Origin: Blastomyces gilchristii SLH14081
Lineage: Eukaryota > Ascomycota > Eurotiomycetes > Onygenales > Ajellomycetaceae
Assembly: GCF_000003855.2 (NCBI RefSeq)
Contig: NW_003101664.1
Coordinates: forward strand, 310,001-374,000
DNA length: 64,000 bases
Direction: 5' to 3'
Part shown: positions 10,780 through 22,947 of the stretch, one piece after another
Position numbering within the stretch: position 1 is the stretch's first letter
Layout: each line of letters starts with the position of its first letter
The notes under the pieces: model-generated
Databases searched by the model: none
Told to the model about the DNA's origin: nothing
Seen by the model: the letters and a program-made list of their open reading frames with translations, nothing else
Position numbers and translations under genes: made by a program

Positions 10780-13274
10780 TTAATATCCAGATCTCTTCTT
10801 CATGAGGGCTCTTCGCTCCTTCTCCTTGGCTATAATTTCAATTGAGTTAGTCATTATTCCTAATATCAATCACGCACCGAATTGAAGACGTAACAAGTGT
10901 GTAGGGCTTGGGCTACATACCTTCATCATACACCAAAAACTCATGCAGTCCTTTACCTGTCGGCACCATTGGCAGAACAGGAACTTTCTTATCGGTAACC
11001 ACCTCGAGCAAGGCCGGGCCCTCGCTCTCGATAAGCCATTTCAAGCTCGACTCCACCTCGCTGGGTTTCGAGCACAATTTGGCTTGTACACCCATGGCTT
11101 CTGATACCTTGACGAAATCTGGATTCAGCTGGTGAGTATGGGCGAAGCGGTCCTCATAGAAAAGACTCTGCCATTGCGTTACCATGCCCTGCTCTTCATT
11201 GTTGAGAACGATGACCTTAACACCAATGTTGAACTGCGCGGCGGTAGTCAACTCGGTAATAGTCATGTTGAAGGATGCATCGCCATCAATGTCGATCACA
11301 AGCGCGTCCGGGCGGGCAACCTTGGCACCAATGGCGGACGGTAGGCCATATCCCATAGTGCCCAGCCCACCAGATGTGATCATGGTCCGCGGATATCGCC
11401 ATCTGAAGTGTTGAGCAGTCCACATCTGATGCTGACCAACGCCTGTAGTGATAATAGTACGGTCTTTTATGTCCGCGGTCAATTCGTTAAGTTTCTCAAT
11501 GAGTGCTTGAGGTTTAATGAGGCCCTCCGGGGTTTGCTTTTCGTATAGGGAAAGAGGGAATCTCATCTTCCAGTCATTAATCTGAGCGAACCATTCGGGT
11601 CGGCTTTTGATAGCGTCGATCTGTGGAATCAAAAGGGCGAGGTTGTCTGCGCAATCACCTTCAACGGGTATCGTTGCTTCGACGACCTTGTTGATATTTT
11701 TGGGCACCATCTCAAAGTGAATAATACCACCCCGGCCTTCCGAGGCGGCAGCCTTGGCTTGGGGAGCGAATTTGGAAATGTTTAATGTAACACGGTCGTC
11801 AAATCTGGCGCCCATGGCAATAATCAAATCTGCCTCTTGCATAGCCATATTGGCGTAGGCTGAGCCATGCATTCCCAGCATGTGGAGAGATTTCGGATCC
11901 AACTCGTCAAAGCCGCCTAGACCCTGCAGAGTGGTGGTGACGGGAATGTTTGCCTTGTCTGCGAGCTGCTTGAGCAACTTCGGGCCCTCTGGGCGCGCAA
12001 GGAGACCCTGGCCAACGTATAGAACAGGTTTCTTGGCAATGTTAATCAATTTAGCTGCGCGCCGGATGTTCGCTTCCAGGTAGCGTGCATTAAGTTCACG
12101 TGCCGCAAGGGTTGCTGCACTTGGCTGAGTTGGGAGTGTGCTGCTCATGGGGATAGCCTTCTGCAGGATGCTAGCTGTCACATCTTTAGGAAGATCAACC
12201 AAAACAGGCCCTGGTCTGCCGCTGGTGGCAATTTCAAAGGCCTCTTTGATACGTCTAGGGAGCTCAGCGACCGATTTTACCATGACATTCCATTTCGTGC
12301 AAGCTCTTGAGATGCCAATTACGTCGGCTTCCTGGAAGGCATCCGTTCCAATGGCGGTTGTCGCAACCTGGCCACAAAAGACCACCATGGGGGTTCCGTC
12401 GGACATAGCATCCTGTATCGGTGTAATAACGTTGGTTGCGCCGGGTCCTGAGGTGACAAGCACCACGCCTGGTTTTCCACATGCCCGAGCATAGCCTTCG
12501 GCCATATGTCCAGCACCCTGTTCATGTCGTGGAAGTACAAAATCGAGGTGTTTAGAGTTGTAGATCGCATCAAAGACTGGCAAGATAGCACCACCAGGGT
12601 ACCCAACTGCATAATTGTGGTTGCGGTTAGTTGTATAACGGAAAGGTTTTACTGAAATATGCCAATTGATATTGCTTTTCTCCTTTTTGTTCTGGGATTA
12701 CTCACATATATGCTTCACTCCTTGTCTTAGCATCATCTCATGAAAAATCTCTCCTCCACTCATTCCGATAAATCTGCAAGAAACGGTGAGCGAGATATCA
12801 AAGCAACAGGCAGACCGTCCGATCGAGTAAAAACATACGAGTCATCCAGCGCTGGTAGCTTCTTGTTTTGGAGGGGTGAGATATCATTCTGAGGGGTATA
12901 TTGATTAAAGGCAGGGCTGGGATATGGTCGTGCTTGTCTGTTTCTCATGCAACAGATTAGCTTATACCCAAAATATATTGCACGATGGTATACATTTGAG
13001 TTTCTGAAGAATTAAGAAATCAAATTTTACACCTAATATGAAGACAAGGAATGAAAATAGGGAAATTAACGGGAACAACGTACGGAGATGGAGCAGAGAC
13101 AGTGCTCTGGCCTCGTTTTGATACGCCTCTTGCGGAAGATGTCTGACTCAAGCGGTTTTGGGAGGAGAGAGAAGCGGTAGGCGCAGAGGACGAGGGTCTC
13201 GAACAGTTTCTCAAAGACGCATTTTGGGAATGGAGCGCACACAAGGCGCGCCTTGATGGCCTTATCGACATCAT
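10780..13274 (-). CDS. ILV2: Acetolactate synthase catalytic subunit, mitochondrial
   Basis: Acetohydroxyacid synthase is the first common enzyme of Ile/Val/Leu synthesis; it uses thiamine diphosphate, FAD and Mg2+ in mitochondria. Five exons: 13274-13084, 12943-12839, 12773-12706, 12606-10921 and 10829-10780, giving 699 residues. Exon 1 is a Ser/Arg-rich presequence. The junctions restore ALDDS|FIGMSGGEIFHEMM and HI|FGYPGGAILPVFDA. The catalytic Glu is in RHEQGAGHMAEGYARA (about residue 150). The ThDP/metal motif is DGDASFNMT with NNEEQGMVTQW following. The last exon adds the KEKERRALMKKRSGY tail, absent if the frame is read through to the stop at 10913. The second intron-exon boundary has two in-frame acceptors six bases apart (exon start 12943 or 12937). 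All key residues look intact. Confidence 0.95.
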
Positions 13275-14316
13275 CTTTGCGAGCGGCGAGAATTGCCAGG
13301 GCCAAACAAGAAAGACGATGAAGAATTTGATTTGGAACAGAATCCAAATCTCAGAGAGGGCTAGTGGAAGGAATTGAAGGAGGAGGGGGGATGATGGAAG
13401 TGGAAGAAAGCTCTCTCGGAGCGATTAGATTATTTATTCGCATGTCTTCAAATTGTTTGGCCGCTACCAGTCACCGCCCGCCAACTGAGGAAGCAGCTGT
13501 GTGCTTTTCGGCGCGAGAATCGGGGGCAATTGGGGCACGTGACGCCGATGCTCGGACCAATACACGTCCTGCCATTGGCTGGGTTGGTTGACTCAGCGCC
13601 CCTTTGCCTGCGCCAAGACGCCAAACCAGCGAGGATATACGCTGAGTCATCAAAAAGGATGCTAGACCTGTTCGGGACACTAGAGTCAACCTGATACCCG
13701 CCAGCTTCCAAGGTTGGTGACTCATACTGTGCGTACAGCCAGAACCCCGGCTACAGGCTACATATATACACCACCGCGGACAAGGAAAGGGCTTGGCCTT
13801 TGTTCCCGGTTGTGCGGGATCCAGCTTCGTTCCTCGGGCCGCCTTAACTGCGGGCACTTATTTAGCAGCAGCCGTGTTAGTGGCTGGGAGGTCCCAAAAG
13901 CTTGATCTTGCCCACCAATCTGGGGTCAACCTAAATAATGAAATAATGTTCTGAAAAAGACGGACGTCCCTGATTCACAGAAATTTTAATAATATTGGCG
14001 TGGAATAATTGTATTTCGGAGGGTAAAAAGAGAAAATCCAAAAAAACCCAAAATAAATCGAAACTGCGGATGAGGTTGTCTTGTCATGTATGTACAGTGT
14101 ACGAGCGGGGAACTGACTCAAACAGTGTTATATTCAGGTTGTCGCTGGGAATAGAGTGTAAAGAGAGAGTGTAAAGAAGAAAGTGTGAAATTAACTTATA
14201 GAGAAAACATTCTGGGCTCATATGAGCAGGGTGAACAAAATATAAATCATCATAACATCATTAATCATCAAATAGTAAAGACCCAAACCCCGCCCAAGCA
14301 GCATGCCCTATAGCAC
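13275..14316. promoter_or_regulatory. ILV2 promoter region and PKS 3' flank
   Basis: This 1.04-kb interval lies between ILV2 (transcribed leftward) and the 3' end of the PKS. It contains no supported gene. The proximal half is the ILV2 upstream region with Gcn4-type sites (listed separately). The distal half (13950-14310) is AT-richer and probably PKS 3' UTR. A further TGACTCA at 14114-14120 may be chance. Confidence 0.55.
13589..13725. promoter_or_regulatory. Cluster of three Gcn4/CpcA-type TGACTCA sites upstream of ILV2
   Basis: Three exact TGACTCA heptamers (either strand) lie at 13589-13595, 13643-13649 and 13718-13724, about 315-450 bp upstream of the ILV2 start. Two extend to the eight-base ATGACTCA/TGACTCAT form. 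In ascomycetes this is the binding site of the Gcn4/Cpc1/CpcA general amino-acid control activator, which is known to regulate ILV genes. The sites are seen directly; their use is inferred. Confidence 0.65.
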
Positions 14317-17300
14317 TTACTTTGAATCAGAGATATTGCCCTGGACGAACCGGCTTAGAGATGCGACCTTCTGGCTCAGCTCATTGATACTGCCGCCAAC
14401 CGTAACATCGATGAGCGATAACTCTGTCCCCGCCTCTTTCGCTAGCCACGTCCGGAATTCAATCGCAATCAGGGAATCAACTCCATTCGAACGGGTCGAT
14501 TTGCCCGGGTCGATTTGGTCACTAGAGACGTTTAGAAGCACCGACAGCTTGTTCAGTATGCCGTTCAGCGCTATTTCAGCTGCCTCCTCTCTGCTCCTAG
14601 CGGCTCCGAGTAGAGCGTCGACACAGTAGGTATCCGTCTCTTCAGACCCTTGCTGCTGGGAACCACTGGTCTTCTGCAACAAGGTGAATAAGGGGTAGTT
14701 GAAACATTCGGGAGGGGGCACTCCACGCTCTTGAGAAGACTTCTTCGTCGCCAGGCCGAAGAGTACCTGGCAAGTGCTCTGGGTCTTTTCGTGTCGTGGG
14801 TCGACTAGATATTCCACGACTGCATGGACCTCGTCTTCCCGAATTGGTATCATGGCCTTTGTGGCATTTCGAGCATAGTTTTGGTTTTCGGCAACGAAAC
14901 CAACGGATAGCACGCCGCCGATGTCGAAACTTGCGGCTCGCAGTCCGTTTGCCACGCGATGTTTGGCAAGCGCGTCCTGATATGTGTTACCTGCGGCATA
15001 GTTTGCCTGGCTGCGGCCTCCCATAACTCCAGCCAGCGAGGAGAGCATGACGAAGAAGTCAAGGTCTTTGGGCAAGACATCGTGGAGATTTTGTGAGCCT
15101 TGAGCTTTGGGTTTGATTGTCGCCGTCCAATCCGCATACGTCAGGTTTTCAAAGAGTGAATCCTGCACCCTGTTAGTTCCCTTGTCCTCATAAAAACGCT
15201 TATTTTCTGCGGATTGGATTTCTTAGTTTCAAAATGAAGGAAATATGGATTACTCACCCTCAAGACCATCGAACCCTGAATACATCCTTTAATTGGAGGA
15301 AGTGTCTGCTGGCACTCTTCAACAACTGCTTGTAGCCGAGATGCGTCAGACACGTCGCAGGTGAAGATTCGAATTTCGCATCCTTTCCCTTCCAACTCGG
15401 CAACCATCTCTTGGACTGGTTGCGTGATTTTTCCTGAACGTGACAGGAATACCAAATGCCTTGCGCCACGGCTCACCATCCACCGTGCCAGACTCCTTCC
15501 AAGTCCTCCAAGACCTCCAGCGAGTACATAAGACGCATTGGCCTCAAATGTGTACGGGATATTGACCTCGGGGATAACGGGAACAATATCCTTTTCGTTA
15601 GGTGCGAACACTATTTTACCAATGTTCTTGCCGGACTGTAACATGCGAAGACCATCTTCAAGTTCAGAGTAGCCCAGGGTCGTTAGTGGATGGGCTCCCT
15701 TGATCTTATTCTCTTCCCACAGGCGTATGGTCATATTGAGAAGCTCTCCCACAATTTTTGGTCTGGACTCAGCGAGAGTAAGTAAATCTACTCCAGTAAA
15801 TGAGATATTTTGAAGGAAGGGAGTCATGTCTAGTTTGCCGCCAGCCTGCAGGTCTTTCTTCCCAATCTCGATAAAACGACCAAATGGCGCAACGCATTCA
15901 AAGGACTTCCGCAGAGCTTCTTGGGACAATGAGTTGAGAACCAAATCAACGCCGGAATTTTTAGTCATTCTCATAATCCCCTGAACAAAGCTGGTGTCTC
16001 GGCTTGAGAATATGTGATCCTCAAGGATGCCATACTCCTTCTTGAGGAATTCCATCTTTTCAACGCTTGAGACAGTTGCAAAGATCTCAGCTCCAATTTC
16101 TTGGGCGTACTGAATGGCGGCTTGCCCAACGCCACCGGCGGCAGAGTGAATGAGAATCTTTTCACCAGCAACTAGTCTGCCGACATTTGTCAAGCTGTAG
16201 ATGACAGTAGCGTAGATAACTGGGAGCCCTGCAGCAAATTCGAAACTCATATTGTTCGGTATTCTGATAGCTAGCGATTCGTTGACCCGGCCGTGGCTGT
16301 GGAAAGTCCCCTTCTTGGGCGAGTCGGTGAGATAGACTACACGATCGCCGGCCTGCAAATGCCTGACACCTGGCCCAACCCTGGTCACGACCCCAGCCGC
16401 TTCTCTCCCGACGACATCTCCCACCCCCTCACCCATAATACTTAGAAGGTCCACGAAATTGAGCCCGACAGCACAAATATCAACCTCAATGTCTGAATCT
16501 CCTAGCGGCAAAGCGGAAGCAGCGTCAGTCACCCATTGCAGCTTGTTGAGTACTCCTCGTGTGCTGTTCTGGAGCTTAACTGGACGTCCGGTGTTCTTCC
16601 ACGGAACCAATTCTGGACTGAGTGTTGAGAATTGCGAACGCAAGAAACTGGTTGCCGAGGGATGATCAAGGATGTGGTTAATGTAAATCAACCCATCCCG
16701 CAGAAGGTACTCAGCGTTCTGGTGTTTCATCTGCCCACTGGTGAATTGATAACGGAATATCTTCGATACTAAATCGATGGTTGATCTAGTGGGAGAAGAA
16801 CTGGAAGTACCAAGTGCCAGGGTAACAAAATTTGGGCTCTCCGCATCGCGTTCCCATCGAAGCGTGCGAACCATGCCGGTGCTCATGTTGAACGCCGGCT
16901 GTGCGGCCGGATCACCTGTTATCCACAACAATCTTTTGCATGTTGAAAAGTATTGCTGGAGATTCTTGAAGTCCTCCTCGGAAATGTCAAGCAAAACGGG
17001 AGTTTCAAGTTCTAAAAGAGAGATGCAGATAACGTTCGCTCTATCCTTTCCAATGAATTCATGTAGTTGCATGACAGTACAGTTTGTAACCCCAGCATTT
17101 TGCGCAAGTTCGGCTTGTAATTTGTGAATGAAATCGTGCTCAACTCTAGAGGCAGGGGCAAGGATCACGACATCGGTTGCGGTACGGCCACTGTCTGGGG
17201 AATCTGGGACAGCGGATGAAATCATTGTGCTGAGCTTTACAAACTCAGGATATCGCGAATTGGGAATTTCAATTTCAACCCCCGAGAACCCCCTCTGACG

Positions 17301-20300
17301 AAGAAGAGCGTCCCATTCCGGAAGCGTGATGAGAGGGCACCACTCGCGATTAGGTTCATTAGACAGCCACCAGCCAGATAGAAGACCGAATATAAGTGAC
17401 GGCCAGACAATATCTGGTCTGACCACTTCATGGACCACAAGCTTGCCACCAGGCTTTAACAAACGTTGAGTATTTTCGAGAGACTTTCCTAAGTCCGGTG
17501 TAGCATGCAGGACGTTGTGCGCGATGATCATGTCGTATTTTTTGGCACTGAAGCCTTGGGTTGTTGGGTCACGTTCGATATCCAACTTCTCAAATGTAAG
17601 AAGGTCTACCCATTCGCTTAGATTCTCTTTTGCTTTAGAAAAGAAGCTAGGTGAAATATCTGTGAAGGTGTACTGGGCGACTGTATTGGTGCTATCCGTG
17701 CTCTCATTTCCGGACCGAGGGGCGAGAATACCTAAAAGAAGCCGAGCAAAGCTTCCGGTTCCGGCACCTATTTCGAGGATCTCAAGATCGCTGTAGTTGT
17801 CGCCGAGGAGAGATAAATACGCATCCACGTTCTCCGTGGCGTCGCCTTCATGCAAAACCTCCTCATAATAAGAGGTCATGATGTCGTCTTGGCCAAACAT
17901 GAGATACAGCGGATCAACTTCGTCCCGCATGATTGCTGGAATCTGCAAACCTAGTCGGACCATAAGTTCTCCATCCTTGTTAAGTTTTTCGACTTCCTGG
18001 TAAAGCTCCTGTTTGAGACTTGGGTCCCCAGAATACTTTTTGCATAACTCAAGCGGGGCATGTACCACTGAATTTGCTGCCGCATTGTCTGCAATCAGAT
18101 GCATCCATTCGTAATACTTTCGCAAATGACTTGTCGGCGGCTTGACGGGGGTACCTTTCAGAGCTTCAAGGGCATCGGTAATCAGCAGCGCAGATGCAAG
18201 CTGAAGCTTTTCGAATAAGTTTTGCTGCTCCTCGTACGTCGCCGACGGTTCGACCGACAATGCCTGGTGAAATTCTGGTGATTCCAACATATCGATATCA
18301 AGCGTCCAGTCCATTGCGTAGCCGTGTTGTTGTGTGCCGCTAAGCGAAGCATCCTCATCCGATAAGGGAGTGAAGCGAACTCCTGAGAGGGAGACCCGTG
18401 GCTGATCGTCCGCTCCATCCGAACATTTGATGTCAAAACTGTAGGAATCGTATGCCTCCGATGAGGCTTGTCCGTGACATCGGAAATTAACACCTGCCTG
18501 AGCATTGTTGTCTGCGGAAATCCAAGATTCTTTGATGAAAGTCGGTACCATCGGCCGTTTCAAAACAGTCTGCCGCCCATGGTCACAGATCGCGACAAGT
18601 CCAGAAACAAACATGCTGTCCAATGTGACAGGGTGAATGACGTGAGAGTCAAGATAACCCTTTGGCATTGCGGATGCCAATTCCGGAGTGGTCGCGGTGC
18701 CCATTATGACTCCCGGTTGTTGGCTGTTGGCGGTGATATTGGATAGGTTCTTAAAAAGGGGACCATATTTCAGGCCGACCGTCTCGAAATTGTCAAAGAG
18801 CTTTCCAATATCAAGGGGCCTCTGGCAACTCTGTGCACCCTGTTCAATTTCATCTTTCCAAGCCTGGGTAGCTGCTTCGCTCTCACGGCCATTGTCGATA
18901 GGGTCTGGAGAGGTCTTGTGCTCGACGGAAAAATATCCAGAACAATGTTCGATCCAATCGTCGTGAGCTGCGATATATGAGCATACCTGGAACCATTTCC
19001 AAACGGTAGACTCCCAATGGTTTGATTCGTTCACGGGGTGAATGGACAAGGACACTTCCACGCCCTCTCTTGTATCGGGAACAACAAGGGCGGACTTGAT
19101 GGACACGTTTTTTAGTCTTATTCCAGTTAGTTTGACTGCATCACCTGTGACTTGCCTTACCGCCTCAGTCACCATGGTCAAATATGCAGATGCGGGAAGG
19201 ACACAACGCCCAGTGACCTAGAATGACGAAATTAGCATTGTAAACCATGCATATATCGCCGGTGGACTGAGTGTATGTACCATGTGCTCCTTTAGCCAAG
19301 GATTTTCGTAAGTTCTGAGGAAATGCCGCCATTTACGATTCTGCCGGTTCCAGTCCTGGACGGGCGCACCGAAGAGTTGATGCCGTGGAAATTCTCGGTA
19401 ACGTATCTTTTTGCTTAGTCTACTCTCGTAGTAGCCTCTCTCGTCATGGTTGAAGGAGTAGGGAGGCAGCCAGACAAGGATCTGCGGGGTCCGCATATTT
19501 CCCTCTTGTCCTGCGAAGCCATGATTGACTTCATAGATATTGACTGGGGCTGCCTTGCCGTTTAGGCTCCCAACAGCATCCATCATTGTACGGAGAGTAG
19601 AGTCTTGACGATTAAGCAGCGACATATATGAAATTGGAGGCGCGGAGGCAGTGGCAGCGATTGTCTGCTTAATCGCGCTCTGCAATGCGGAGTGAGGGCC
19701 CACTTCAATGATTTCGTCTATCCAGGTTTTGTCGAATTGGTCGGACTCGAGATCGCTGTCATCGGGATGGAAGATCATAGAACGCAAGCCATCCGTGAAC
19801 CGGACAGGTGAAACCATATTGTCGGCCCAATACTGAGTGGTAAGTTCAACATCTTTGACCCTCTTTCCTGAAATTGTGGAGAACATCTGGATATCATGAT
19901 TAGAATCGAAAAGCTGTCCAGCAGGGGGCGAGCCCATCAGTTCCAGATAGTCTTCAGCAAGTTTCTGCATATGGGAGGAATGGTAGGCATTTTGGACTTT
20001 CAGTTTTCGAGCGAAAATATCTTCTGCATCAAGTAACTCCTTTAGTGCGTCGATCATCACTTCGTCGCCCGAGACGGTATTGTTTCTTGGACTATTGTAA
20101 CACGCAACCACTAACTCTCCTTTGTGAGCTGTATGTACTTTGTCCAAATATTCCTGCAGATTTTCCTGACTTAAGCCAACAGCAATCATAGATCCCTTGA
20201 CACCTTGTTCCTTTGCAGAGACAAACCCGCGGTAGTAGGCGGCTCCCCATGCGGACTCCCGAGATATTTTACCAGCGCAATACGCAGCAGCAATTTCGCC

Positions 20301-22947
20301 CGAGGAGTGGCCAACAACGCGAGCAGGATATATGTTCCAGGAAGCTAGAAGTTCCACAATAGCAACTTGGATAGAGGTTGATGCAGGGTGGGCAATTGCA
20401 GGATTATGAATTTTAGAGGTCTCCTGTTCGCGAAGAAGTTCGTCTGATGTAAAAATTAGTATAATAAATTTAAGATTATGTATGGTAGGAACAAAATACT
20501 TACCTATTAGCGACCATGGGCTTCCAACCGCCTTCATGTATTGCGTCGCATCTTCCAAGCTTTTTCGAAATACTGGGTATATCATGAATTGCTTCCCCAT
20601 TCTACAGTACTGGGCACCCTGGCCAGTGAAGACGAACCCGATTCTAGGCGGACGATCCGTGTTCGCGGGTTTGGGTCGAGCTTTAACAGTGGATAAACTT
20701 TCTTCAAGCTCTGGAATCGAGTCTGCGACGACATGGCTTTTCCATCGGAAATCTGATCTCCTTTGGGACAGCGTGTATGCTAGGTCACTGAGAAACTCCG
20801 CTGCATCATTCGATAGCAATGAAGTTTTGGTTGCAAGGTAATTCCTCAAATCCGTCGCAGTTCTCTTTACACCTTCCTTGTCGAATGCGGACAAGATAAA
20901 CAGTCGGGGAGCTTTTGTCTCACCACTAGACAAGGAGTTCGGAACTTCGTGTGAGCCGTTCACAGTCTCCCCATTCGTGTCATTAACAGCCTCTCCATTG
21001 ATCCCATTCACGGTCTCATTTTTCGGCCCAATCGTATTCTCTCCATTAATCTCACTCACGGGCTCCCCATTAGTCCGATCCACAGATTCTCCATTGATCC
21101 CATTCATGGTCTCATTATTTGTTCCGACCGTATTCTCTCCATTGGTCTCATTCGCAGGCTCCCCGTTGGTCCCATTCACAGCGTTACCATTGACTCCATT
21201 CAGCATTTTACCATTGCTTCCATTCTCATTCTCCCCATTCGTGCCATTGATAGTATCTCCATGAGTTAGCTCCCTATTTCCGTTGGTAAGTTCTTGCAGT
21301 TCCCCGTAAAGCTTGTTCAGGGAGGTAAGAGTTTGGTTGATTTCAAGCTTAGTTGGCACCTGTATGCGAGTCCTGTGGATTCCGTTCAAGCCTTGCTCCT
21401 GCAAGAAATGGTATGCATCATCCAAAATACAGTGTGCATTAGTTCCACCGAATCCAAAAGAGTTCACGGATATGCGACGCGCTCCTGCTTTGGGCCAAGG
21501 TATACATTCTGTAGGAAACTCAAGATTCCACTCATCCTTAGGGATATTCGGATTGACTTTCTCGAAATTGGCATTTGGAGTGATGATGCCAGCTTCCAGA
21601 ATCATAACCGACTTGATGACACCCGCAATGCCCGCACCGCCTTCAAGATGTCCAATACTTGCCTTCAAAGCGCCAACATAGAGCGGCTCTTTGCGGTGTT
21701 CCGAACCAAATGCGCTAGTAATAGCTCTAGTCTCGATGGGGTCTCCCACCGGCGTGCCAGTTCCGTGTGCTTCGACGAACATTGTGTCCCTGGGATCTAA
21801 TTTCGCGTTGCTATATAGATGGCGAATAAGAGCTTCCTGTGCCTGAGCGCTTGGAAGGGAAATACCCGGTGTACGCCCGTCCTGGTTTACGAGGGTTCCG
21901 CGAATGACTGCTCGTATCGTATTTCCATCTCTGAGGGCATCCGATAGTCTCTTGACAATGACAGTTCCTACCCCTTCTCCTCGAGCATACCCTTCAGCTC
22001 TGTGATCGAAAGTGAAACATTTACCTGATGCGCCAAGGACACCAGAATGGCTAAATGCGATAATGTCTCCAACGTGGCTAATGACACTTCCACCAGTCAC
22101 AACAGCCTGGAGAAGATTCTTAGCACAACTCAAAAAGAAGTGTGGACAAGCGAAGAGATTGAGGGGAGTACCATTTCACTGTCGCCAGATTTCAAGCTCT
22201 GGGCAGCCAAGTGAAGGGAAACAAGACCGCTGGAGCATGCGGTATCAATTGTAACGCTAGGTCCGTGAAAGTCATAAAACCAGCTGACCCGGTTTGAAAT
22301 GATGGACTGCTCTGAACCAGTTGACTTGTGCTTTAAAGACGTTTCAATATCCATATTTAGAAGATTCCTGTGGTCATGGTTGAACCCAGCGGCAAAAACA
22401 GCAGTCTTGGAGGATATTGCCTGATCCAGAGGAATTCCAGCTGTTGAGTTCAACGGCAAGTCAGAATTTTTTTTATTAACATTAAAGATGCATCTGATGG
22501 GTCTATCGTCGTCTTACCATTCTCAAGAGCGTGGTACACATTTTCCATCACAAGTCGTTGCTGAGGATCCATCGTCAGGACTTCTGTTTGGCTGATTCGG
22601 AAGAATCCAGCATCAAAACCCAAAGGGTTCTCCGACAAGAAGTGGCCACCCTTGACATGAAACTGCAGAGAACAGTTAGCAGCATGACACCAACGTTTGC
22701 ATGACAAGACTTTTTTATTTTTGGTTTTATTTTAAAATAGGAGACGAACTGTTCCGCCATGATCAAGATCAGGGTGATAATATGCGTCCGCATTGAATCG
22801 GTCTTTTGGGATCGGAGTGGTTGATTGACGTCCTCTGAGTAAAAATTCCCAAAACTTCTCAGGAGTACTCGCTTCCTGCGCGTAGCGTGCTGAAAGCCCG
22901 ACGATGGCCAATGGGGTCATATTATTATGATCACCCATGACGGACAT
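14317..22947 (-). CDS. Highly reducing type I polyketide synthase (KS-AT-DH-MT-ER-KR-ACP)
   Basis: This is an iterative fungal HR-PKS that would build a reduced, possibly C-methylated polyketide. Seven exons: 22947-22750, 22662-22518, 22440-22172, 22106-20504, 20443-19281, 19217-15258 and 15162-14317, giving 2727 residues. KS: Cys183 (DTACSSGL), His318 (EAHGTGT), His357. AT: GQGAQ and GHSSGE (Ser about 785). DH: His1125 ([10 protein letters not shown]) and Asp1326 (HPVTLDSMF). [12 protein letters not shown] (about 1607-1616). [30 protein letters not shown] near 2350, with Ser/Tyr/Asn around 2488-2505. ACP: Ser2676 ([11 protein letters not shown]). There is no thioesterase, so release needs a partner or water. 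An Asn-Gly linker separates KS and AT. All catalytic residues I can check are present. The product is unknown. Confidence 0.93.
20975..21275 (-). repeat. Asn-Gly-rich low-complexity linker inside the PKS
   Basis: About 100 residues (roughly 488-588) between KS and AT are built from short degenerate modules such as NGTNGE, NGINGE and NETVNG. At DNA level this is an imperfect tandem repeat with units of 12-24 bases, seen on the plus strand as recurring CTCCATT and CCATTC blocks. It is in frame with no stop and lies exactly in an inter-domain linker, so length variation would be tolerated. Confidence 0.7.
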
